Below, piece after piece: positions 58,501 through 64,000 of a stretch of DNA of 64,000 bases. The notes under the pieces were generated by a model. The model saw only the letters and a list, made by a program, of their open reading frames with translations. It did no database searches and had not been told where the DNA came from. Location: the NCBI RefSeq assembly GCF_029167205.1, contig NZ_JARFPL010000002.1, positions 1 to 64,000 of the forward strand. The letters are read 5' to 3'. The DNA comes from Methanocrinis alkalitolerans (GTDB lineage: Archaea; Halobacteriota; Methanosarcinia; Methanotrichales; Methanotrichaceae). The position numbers were made by a program, and so were the translations under genes. Each line of letters begins with the position of its first letter. Position 1 is the stretch's first letter.

Positions 58501-60300
58501 GAAGGATATCGTGAAGTTTCCATCGACGGTGAGAACGTCACCGAAAGGGAGGCTGGAGGCTCAACGAAGAGAGATGATGACGTCTCCGGCATCGCCGACC
58601 TGATAAACCGCCTCAGGGAGATCCTGGAGAAGATCAGGCTGAACGATCAAAGCTCAAAAGCCGCCGTAGAGGCGAGATCGTCGGAAGGTGCGGCCCCCGC
58701 CGGATCGGGACCCACTTCCACATCGTCCGCCCCCTTCGAGGCGAGACCAACGAGAGCTTCGACGGAGGGGTCAGGGTATGGTGGCCAAGATGTGGGGGTC
58801 AACGCCTCGCCCCCATCACCCCGCTTTGCCCTCCCGGAGGGGGTCGGATACGTGCCGTCGAAGGATCTTTCGCAAGCCGTCCCAGGCGTCCCCGCCGGCG
58901 TAGAGGCAAGACCTGAGGGCGCAGGGTACTCTTACTCTGCCGAAGGGCCGTCGTCTTCGTACCTTTCGTCTCCGGGAACATCCCCGAAGAGCACAGGTTA
59001 TGTATATTCGACCAGCAGCCCCGTCGCCGAATACATCTCAACTCCTTCGACCGCCCCTGGGAGGGCTGGTTACTCCTCTTCCGAGGTCGGCCCCTTATCG
59101 GCCCTGACATCTCCAGCCGGAATTTCGCCCACCATCGCCGTCTCCACCACCCCCAAAGACTATGAGGACGTCGACCCCCGAGCGTCCTCGGAGGCCTCGC
59201 CGAAGGTGGCCGGATCCGAGGGCTCCCCAGGATATTCAACCCTCCAAAGAAGCCGCGAGGCCATCCCCGGGTACGCAGAGGCCGCGGCTCCGGCTGACAC
59301 CCTCCGCCAGGATAGCCCTTCCCTGTCCAGGTCCCCCGCCGAGAACATCAAGCTCGTCATAGGAGATCTGGGAGAACTTCAGGTAGACCGCCCACCTAAG
59401 ATAATCGACGTGGGGGCGTTCCCCCCGGAGCCAACGGCTTGGACGCCGGTGGTGGTGGCAGTCCACGCCACCGACGACATCGGCATCAAATCCGTAGATA
59501 TGCTCTGGAACACCCCTGCCACCGCCATCAGCAGGCTGGATCTGGCCAAAATCACCAAGATCAACTCCCAGAAGATGGTACAGGAGGACGGAGACAACAA
59601 AGAGGGGTACTGGAGCTACGAGATCCCCGGCCAACCTCCGGGGACCTACATGGCGGTATTCGTCAGGGTGAGCGACGGAGAGAGGTGGGCTGAGGACGGT
59701 CCTTACATCCTATTCTGGTCGGAAGCCGCCCCGGAGAGGGGGGCTGAAGAGGCCCCCTCCCGGGAGACGGCGGCCTCTGACGGCAGAAGGCCCGACGCCG
59801 TCGAAAGCCAGAAGAGCGGGATGCTCTTCGTCGAGTCCACCACCGTCGTCGGAAGGGGCGACGTGTCCATCAAGAACGAGTTTCGGGAGTCATCGGCCAG
59901 GTACAGAGAAGAGCTGGACGGGAAGGGGTCGATAGAGATGCAGTCAGAGAAGACGATAAACAAAGGAAACCCCGTCGTCAACATCACCGACACCCGCCTC
60001 TTGGTATTCGACCAGGGTTACCTCAAGGGGTTCAAGGTTATGCAATCTCCGGGGTTCCACGGCGGCATGGGCGCCAGCGTAACAGAGCGGTTCAACGCCA
60101 CGACCCTCGAGAAGATGGAGACGGGTACCCTATCGTCGGTGAACAGCACCCAAAACACCCTCCTCTTCAATACCCAGCAGGCCTTCGAGGGAATGTGGGG
60201 GACCAGGACCGAGTACTCGAACTTCAACAAGAAGATCAAGGCAGACCAGAAGCTGAGCGGGACCTTCGAGACCCAGAAGAGGATAACCTTCGAGGATTAG
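55597..60300 (+). CDS. Giant secreted multidomain surface protein (CARDB/DUF11-like repeats)
   Basis: A 1567-aa exported protein. The signal peptide (hydrophobic about residues 17-36, ending ASAW) is followed by eight beta-sandwich repeats (to about residue 950). Each has the pattern V-x-N-x-G-(D/E)-x-x-L-x-D-V with a later L-x-P-G-(E/D), typical of CARDB/DUF11 surface domains. A Ser/Pro/Thr-rich stalk (about 1075-1290) carries a recurring G-Y-x-Y-S motif. Then comes an Ig-like domain (about 1260-1370) and a beta-rich C-terminus. No transmembrane helix or PGF-CTERM anchor is seen, so attachment must be by another means. Likely part of the sheath or S-layer, or an adhesin. Confidence 0.8.
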   Translation: MKGGSWTIPPKRGRAAHFFCLACLILTSVYAPTASAWTFPFSIPFLNSPDEGLNLDLELNQILVEYGGSATYTIRLKNLGQEGLTDLSIKDNFGQVGFVARLPAGGSAKFTRTTPPLKAATRLEVVATSRGEEVARIEASVQVGMPAEVFSVPIMEFAKPLAYGDQTLKITAATPEIELAVGADPAAVRPGEKATVRMTVTNRSPKPLRDVAITGPGWTVEVGDLNPGESKASTRALTVVEDFSTEVSAAGYTDDGERAADRKSLKVSTVSPDLSVTVVSGPEAPGQPAAIEYKLKNEGETDLHRVTLNDGDGATLAILAKLGPGEEKSLTTAAQRTEAGGALEVKALSAEGREVIGEVVVAPSASVPSAGRSSTRSRTSTDPFDTVGFGDGLKFQEMDLDLKFDQRLDFGFGDLSGPLPTGGDGAAAGPSAGSKETDTKAETGKSKLVVTLQVNRSLVHKGEMIGYRCTAVNRGTAPLTDLVLGCGEDRATASILAPGDGIPLEGAMRAEGTVNLTAFASATGFDGSILEDEATLEMEVVSPDLLMEVHNDPEEICRGQRVSIVVRLENTGDDPLSDLRVSDDLGKIGKVLLLGPGEERTLMRDSAIYESLDDEVRVDAVDSTGSRLYRSKILNFRLMEPRMDLTVDPQRRAAYPGETVEVVWTIRNVGEVDLEDVTFVGETESTFRLPAVAAGGRTQVSSTYSADESREVTGRAEGRTPGGETVSASAAFEIKVVSPGIGLNVRPSEVEARPQGPFNLTFLVTNTGDDLLRDVTVSEKSLGTLDQIGRLDPGDFRVTTHEFFAETNTTFNLQAEGTDTMGKGWTDSQMVRVKLVSSKIDLSASSDPAKTAPGGTVNLVFTVKNPGDVPIFSTFIMGRTLGHLGTIDYISPGSSRAIEREIEVSQELEEEITAEGFTRDGSSVRDKDILLVGLTVPDPPAEEPAAEIVSKGEDDTAARADPAAGVAGEGYREVSIDGENVTEREAGGSTKRDDDVSGIADLINRLREILEKIRLNDQSSKAAVEARSSEGAAPAGSGPTSTSSAPFEARPTRASTEGSGYGGQDVGVNASPPSPRFALPEGVGYVPSKDLSQAVPGVPAGVEARPEGAGYSYSAEGPSSSYLSSPGTSPKSTGYVYSTSSPVAEYISTPSTAPGRAGYSSSEVGPLSALTSPAGISPTIAVSTTPKDYEDVDPRASSEASPKVAGSEGSPGYSTLQRSREAIPGYAEAAAPADTLRQDSPSLSRSPAENIKLVIGDLGELQVDRPPKIIDVGAFPPEPTAWTPVVVAVHATDDIGIKSVDMLWNTPATAISRLDLAKITKINSQKMVQEDGDNKEGYWSYEIPGQPPGTYMAVFVRVSDGERWAEDGPYILFWSEAAPERGAEEAPSRETAASDGRRPDAVESQKSGMLFVESTTVVGRGDVSIKNEFRESSARYREELDGKGSIEMQSEKTINKGNPVVNITDTRLLVFDQGYLKGFKVMQSPGFHGGMGASVTERFNATTLEKMETGTLSSVNSTQNTLLFNTQQAFEGMWGTRTEYSNFNKKIKADQKLSGTFETQKRITFED

Positions 60301-60325
60301 AGAACGGCTGATAAAATTCGGGTAT

Positions 60326-60688
60326 CTAGGACCTCTCTTTCCTGATAGCCCCCTTCCAGATCTCGTCCGCCCTGTCCACCACCGCTACGATCTGGTCGTG
60401 GATCTCGATGCGGTGCTTGATCTCCCCTGCCTTGAGGGCGGCGTCTACGGAGTGGCCCATCATCTCCCGGGCCTCGGCCCGGAGCTCTTCGGACTCCTGC
60501 CACAAATTCTCTGCAGCCTGTGGGTCTAGAGGCCGGAGGTCAACAGACCGGTTTCTGAGGTCGTCGGACCTTCTCAGAAGGCCTGAAGCTTCCATTTTGA
60601 GCCGTTCCGACTCCTTGAGGAGGCTCTTCATATCCTCCTCCATCTCTTCGAGGGACTTGTCCACAAACTCGTCATCGATCCCCAACAT
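60326..60688 (-). CDS. Small hypothetical coiled-coil protein
   Basis: A 120-aa charged, almost fully helical protein with heptad spacing, giving a probable two-part coiled coil (about residues 5-50 and 60-110). No known family. The ATG at 60688 overlaps the 3' end of pdxT by 17 nt, so it is translationally coupled to the PLP synthase genes, although no functional link is apparent. Confidence 0.6.
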   Translation of the reverse strand: MLGIDDEFVDKSLEEMEEDMKSLLKESERLKMEASGLLRRSDDLRNRSVDLRPLDPQAAENLWQESEELRAEAREMMGHSVDAALKAGEIKHRIEIHDQIVAVVDRADEIWKGAIRKERS

Positions 60689-61274
60689 CGATATCTACCT
60701 CCCGGATCATATCCAAAAACATCTCGTGAAACCTCCCGTCCGCCGTCAGCTCCGGATGGAATGCGAGCCCCAAAAGGCCGTTCTGCCTCACCGCCACCGC
60801 CGCGTCCTCGATCCGGGCCAGGACCTCCACCTTCCGGGACCATCCGACGACGGCAGGGGCCCTTATGAAGACGGCGCAGTAAGGAGAGCCGAAGCCCGAT
60901 ACATCGATATCCGCCTCGAAGGACTCCCTCTGGGAACCGAAGGCGTTCCTTGCGACCCTCACATCCATAAGCCCCAGGGGGTGAAACCTCGTCTCTTCGA
61001 CGATCTCCCTGGATATGACGATGAGCCCAGCACAGGTGGCCATGATGGGGACGCCCGACTCCGATGCGCCCCTCACCTCATCGCCGACCCCCGTCCGAGC
61101 GAGGTGACGGCTGATGGTGGTGCTCTCCCCACCGGGGAGGACTATGCCGTCGCAGCCGGGGACGATGCCGCCTCTTCTGACCTCCACGACAGACCCCTCG
61201 CCCCCCAGGACCCGCTCCATCGCCTGGACGTGCTCAGAGACGTCCCCCTGGAAGGCGATGATCCCTATCCTCGA
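60672..61274 (-). CDS. pdxT: Pyridoxal 5'-phosphate synthase glutaminase subunit PdxT
   Basis: Class I glutamine amidotransferase (about 200 aa) that feeds ammonia to PdxS. It has an oxyanion region LPGGEST, nucleophile Cys in ATCAGL and the His-x-Glu pair in FHPELT. The conserved N-terminus (RIGIIAFQGDVSEH) is encoded upstream of the first standard start (ATG at 61220). No ATG, GTG or TTG lies in frame before it. GAGGGG lies 8 nt upstream of a TCG codon at 61272-61274, one base from TTG. The start given is that codon; ATA at 61268 is an alternative. It follows pdxS by 1 nt. Confidence 0.88.
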   Translation of the reverse strand, partial: SRIGIIAFQGDVSEHVQAMERVLGGEGSVVEVRRGGIVPGCDGIVLPGGESTTISRHLARTGVGDEVRGASESGVPIMATCAGLIVISREIVEETRFHPLGLMDVRVARNAFGSQRESFEADIDVSGFGSPYCAVFIRAPAVVGWSRKVEVLARIEDAAVAVRQNGLLGLAFHPELTADGRFHEMFLDMIREVDIDVGDR

Positions 61275-61275
61275 T

Positions 61276-62169
61276 CTACCAACCCCTCGTCTGAAGGACC
61301 TCTCCCGGCTGGAGGGTACCGGCGTCGATCCCCTTCATGGGGTCGCCGAGGCCCGTGGATATCTCGACGAGCTTTTTGGGGTCGTCGTAGTTGTTCACCG
61401 CCTCCACGATCGCCGAGGCCATCATCTCGGGGTTTTGAGACTTGAAGATCCCCGACCCCACGAAGACGCCGTCCGCCCCCATCTGCATCATCAGGGACGC
61501 GTCGGCGGGGGTGGCGATCCCTCCGGCGGCGAAGTTCACCACGGGAAGCCTCTGCATCTGCCTGCACTCGAGGACGAGATCGAAATCCGCCTCGATCTCC
61601 CTTGCCACCTTCATAAGCTCGTCCTCGTTCATCCCTTTGAGGCTTCTGATCGTCCCCATTATCATCCTCATGTGGCGGACCGCCTCCCGGACGTCGCCGG
61701 TCCCAGCCTCGCCCTTGGTCCTGATCATGGCGGCGCCCTCCTTCGTCCTTCTGAGCGCCTCCCCCAGGTTCCTCGCACCGCAGACGAAGGGGACGGTGAA
61801 CTTGGCCTTATCGACGTGGAACTCGTCGGCGGGGGTCAATACCTCCGACTCGTCGATCATGTCGACGCCCATCGCCTCCAGGATCTGGGCCTCCGCAAAG
61901 TGGCCTATCCTGACCTTGGCCATCACCGGTATCGATACTGAATCGATGATCTCCATGATGATCTTGGGGTCTGCCATCCTGGCGACCCCCCCCATCTTCC
62001 TTATGTCGGCAGGCACCGCCTGGAGGGCCATGACCGCCACCGCCCCCGCCTCCTCTGCGACCACCGCCTGCTCAGAAGTGGTGACGTCCATGATGACGCC
62101 CCCCTTCTGCATCTTGGCGAAGCCGCGTTTGAGCAGCTCCGTGCCGAAACGAAGTTCTTCCAATTGCAT
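61276..62169 (-). CDS. pdxS: Pyridoxal 5'-phosphate synthase lyase subunit PdxS
   Basis: A TIM-barrel PLP synthase (297 aa) that condenses ribose 5-phosphate, glyceraldehyde 3-phosphate and ammonia into pyridoxal phosphate. Family blocks are intact: VVAEEAGAVAVMALQAVPADIRK with the first catalytic Lys region, VPFVCGARNLGEALRR, FAAGGIATPADA and VFVGSGIFKS. With pdxT it forms the deoxyxylulose-independent pathway operon. PLP is the cofactor of SepCysS in this same window. A TATA box 25 nt upstream makes it leaderless. Confidence 0.97.
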   Translation of the reverse strand: MQLEELRFGTELLKRGFAKMQKGGVIMDVTTSEQAVVAEEAGAVAVMALQAVPADIRKMGGVARMADPKIIMEIIDSVSIPVMAKVRIGHFAEAQILEAMGVDMIDESEVLTPADEFHVDKAKFTVPFVCGARNLGEALRRTKEGAAMIRTKGEAGTGDVREAVRHMRMIMGTIRSLKGMNEDELMKVAREIEADFDLVLECRQMQRLPVVNFAAGGIATPADASLMMQMGADGVFVGSGIFKSQNPEMMASAIVEAVNNYDDPKKLVEISTGLGDPMKGIDAGTLQPGEVLQTRGW

Positions 62170-62188
62170 GATAGTCAGATGCCCCGAT

Positions 62189-62200
62189 CTTTTTTAAGCC
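62189..62200 (-). promoter_or_regulatory. TATA box for the pdxST operon
   Basis: GGCTTAAAAAAG on the minus strand is centred about 25 nt upstream of the pdxS ATG, predicting a leaderless transcript. Confidence 0.55.
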
Positions 62201-62348
62201 GCTTACAAGTGAGGGCCGAATAAATAAACTTTGCTCCCAGGCTCCGGCCGCCGTGGACGAACCGCAATCTTCTGGGGAGGCGAGGAGGCCGGGGACCCTC
62301 CAGAGGGCGATTTTCCCTCGAACTTCGATCCCATCGGCCTTACCGGTC

Positions 62349-64000
62349 CTATTCCCTGTAGATCTCGTACATATAGACGTCCTTCTTGCCCATCGAATCG
62401 TCGACCCAGACGATCTTGGAGCTTCCGGTCCGAGGATCTGTCTGGTTGCCGGGACCAGTGAATATCTCCATCTCCTTCCCGGCGGAGAGGTCCATAGCCC
62501 GAATGTCCCAGTCGCCGTTCCTGTCGTCCTGCCAGACCAGGAAGCCGTCCCGGAGGTGGGGGTTCGTCTGGTTCGACGGATGGTTTGTGACCGCTTCGAC
62601 CTTCCGGGTGGCCAGGTCGTAGGAGTAGAGGTCCCAGTTCCCGGACCTGTCGTCCTGCCATACCACCAGACTTCCGTCGGTCGTCGGGTTTTTCTGGTTT
62701 CCGGGTCCCGCGTTTATCGGAGTGCGGCTCGAACCCGACCAGATGGATACGTCCCAGTTATCGTTCCTGTACTCCTGATATACGACGATCGACCCGCCAG
62801 CGTCAGGCTGCTCTCCCCTCGGCGGGATCGCCTCCATCGTCTCTGTGGAGTATAGGGGCTTCTTCTGGACGCGCCATCCGAAGGCGGCTATGGGGAGGTC
62901 TCCCCAGGCGAGCATCTCCTCGCTGATGGAGGGTCTCGACGGGACCGAGATACCCCGTTGGAGCTGGGTCCTGTTGACCGCCACTATGTCCAGGGCCCTG
63001 ATCGCCCAGGATTCGAACTGCTCTTCATAGTACATCCACACCACGACGTCGTCGAATATGTCGGGGTACATGTCCAGCTCAGGGCCTGCCGCAAGAGGCC
63101 ACTCCACGTTCTCGACGAGGTTGTAGAGGTATATGTCGGGGTTTCCCGTCCTGTTGTCCATCCAGACCACCCAGTCCCCGCTGACGGCCGGGTACGTCTG
63201 ATCCCCAGGAGCCTGACAGATGACGCTGATCTGATCCGACCCCAGGTTCTGTAGACCGAACTTTCCGCTGGGAGAGATCAGCCAGGCGAGCCTCTGGTCC
63301 AGGTAGAACTGGACGTCCCCTGCGCCGCTGGCCACCTCCCTGTCCCTCCAGGTGTTGGGATCGAAGGTGCGGAGCGACCATCCATCCGCAGTCCTCTCCT
63401 GATAGACGACCCGGTTTCCGTAGACCTTCGGCTCGGACTGGGGGCCCGGTCTCGCGTAGGCGCGGCCCCACTTCCTATCCCAGAAGTAGTAGCTCACATC
63501 TCCTGTCGTCGAATCCTCCCAGACGATGACGTTGCCGCTGACGGAGGGGTTTATCTGGTCCCCTTCGCCGGTGAGCTTCGTCTCCGCCCCGGAGGATAGG
63601 TCCCAGGCGTAAACGTCCCAGCCGCCGTCCCTACTGTCCTGCCAGACGAGGAGGTCGCCGCTGAGGACGGAGTTGATCTGATCGCCAGCCCTTCGCGGAG
63701 GCGGGTTGATCGATCTTCCGTCGAGGTCTCTCACCATCACGTCCCAGTTGCCGGAGGAGTCATCCATCCAGGCGATCCGCCTGTTTCTGACTGAAGGGCG
63801 GACCTGATCGCCCCTCCCTTCGGCGACGACGATCTCATCGCCAGAGGAGAGGTCCAGAGCCCTGATATCCCAGTCGCCTTTCCTATCGTCCTGCCAGACG
63901 AGGAGGCCGCTTTCCACTGCCGGGCTCCTCTGGTCGCCGGGCGCCCGGACCAGGGGTCGTTCGCGCCTGTTATAGAAGTCGAAGCCGAAGATATCCCAGT
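62349..64000 (-). CDS. TolB-like beta-propeller repeat protein (partial, runs off right edge)
   Basis: At least 550 residues without a start in the window; the frame is open to position 64000. It is built of about a dozen repeats of roughly 40-45 residues with the motif (L/V)VWQDDRxGxWD(I/V), followed by a strand and a GDQxxPxVSG turn. This is typical of TolB/WD40-like beta-propellers in archaeal surface proteins. Two consecutive propellers seem likely. The C-terminus ends without an anchor. It probably carries a signal peptide upstream of the window. It may be a cell-surface or sheath protein like the neighbouring giant protein. Confidence 0.85.
   Translation of the reverse strand, partial: WDIFGFDFYNRRERPLVRAPGDQRSPAVESGLLVWQDDRKGDWDIRALDLSSGDEIVVAEGRGDQVRPSVRNRRIAWMDDSSGNWDVMVRDLDGRSINPPPRRAGDQINSVLSGDLLVWQDSRDGGWDVYAWDLSSGAETKLTGEGDQINPSVSGNVIVWEDSTTGDVSYYFWDRKWGRAYARPGPQSEPKVYGNRVVYQERTADGWSLRTFDPNTWRDREVASGAGDVQFYLDQRLAWLISPSGKFGLQNLGSDQISVICQAPGDQTYPAVSGDWVVWMDNRTGNPDIYLYNLVENVEWPLAAGPELDMYPDIFDDVVVWMYYEEQFESWAIRALDIVAVNRTQLQRGISVPSRPSISEEMLAWGDLPIAAFGWRVQKKPLYSTETMEAIPPRGEQPDAGGSIVVYQEYRNDNWDVSIWSGSSRTPINAGPGNQKNPTTDGSLVVWQDDRSGNWDLYSYDLATRKVEAVTNHPSNQTNPHLRDGFLVWQDDRNGDWDIRAMDLSAGKEMEIFTGPGNQTDPRTGSSKIVWVDDSMGKKDVYMYEIYRE

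Noticed and set aside
1..64000. CRISPR arrays
   Set aside because: No regularly spaced 25-40 bp repeats with unique spacers were seen; all repeats found are adjacent tandem units inside or near genes.

Overview
The window is chromosomal DNA from a methanogenic archaeon, most likely a member of the Methanotrichaceae (Methanothrix/Methanocrinis, close to M. harundinacea). The evidence is archaeal-type ribosomal, SecY, Cbf5, RadA, RPA and RNase P genes; the methanogen-specific factor AtwA (methyl-coenzyme M reductase component A2); Sep-tRNA:Cys-tRNA synthase; an AceTr-type acetate permease; and a CHASE4-PAS-GAF histidine kinase flanked by two receiver proteins in the arrangement of the M. harundinacea fil (FilI/FilR) signalling genes. 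Most of the window looks GC-rich by eye. UUG and GUG starts, ATGA overlaps, and TATA boxes 25-30 nt upstream of leaderless starts are common.

Layout. 1-70: start of a secreted protein that runs off the left edge. 230-8785: an island-like block with a type I restriction-modification operon (hsdR-hsdS-hsdM), two AT-rich orphan genes, a tyrosine recombinase and a DNA-binding-like protein, abutting the 3' end of tRNA-Ser(GGA). 8832-24914: the complete archaeal S10/spc-type ribosomal superoperon on the minus strand. It starts with a SPOUT RNA methyltransferase and L3, runs through S3, S17, L5, S5 and L15 to SecY, an EMC3-like insertase, cytidylate kinase and Cbf5, and ends 4 nt before the tRNA-Ser gene, which carries a 12-nt intron. 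25220-29505: an accessory stretch, much of it AT-rich, with a TIR-like zinc-ribbon protein, gene debris, an IS605-end-like palindrome, a secreted protein, a UbiA prenyltransferase and a winged-helix regulator. 29668-34276: tRNA-Gly, SepCysS, a glycerophosphodiesterase fused to a Cys-rich domain, a small repeat protein, a TIM-barrel isomerase-like protein and NAC. 34545-38826: acetate permease, DUF4405 protein, TIR/deoxyribosyltransferase-like protein, gamma carbonic anhydrase and an OFA-family MFS transporter. 39035-48023: small conserved proteins, an MntP-like pump, then the minus-strand operon atwA-RPA-radA-phosphoglycolate phosphatase, and MetRS. 48402-52941: the fil-like signalling cluster. 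53118-64000: tRNA-Leu, DUF123 nuclease-like protein, DUF401 permease, a 1567-aa secreted multidomain protein, the PLP synthase pair pdxS/pdxT, and a beta-propeller protein cut by the right edge.

Working together: the superoperon supplies the ribosome, the Sec translocon and RNA-modifying factors. The 34-38 kb block and CamH fit acetate-fed metabolism, with CO2/bicarbonate exchange and acetate import. AtwA supports activation of methyl-CoM reductase. The fil-like genes are the obvious candidates for regulating metabolism and filament formation. The most notable oddities are the 12-nt tRNA-Ser intron beside a recombinase, two genes whose Shine-Dalgarno points to ACG or TCG instead of ATG or TTG, a tandem-repeat acidic tail on ribosomal protein S3, and two TIR-like proteins. 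I see no CRISPR array, no rRNA gene and no intact insertion sequence.
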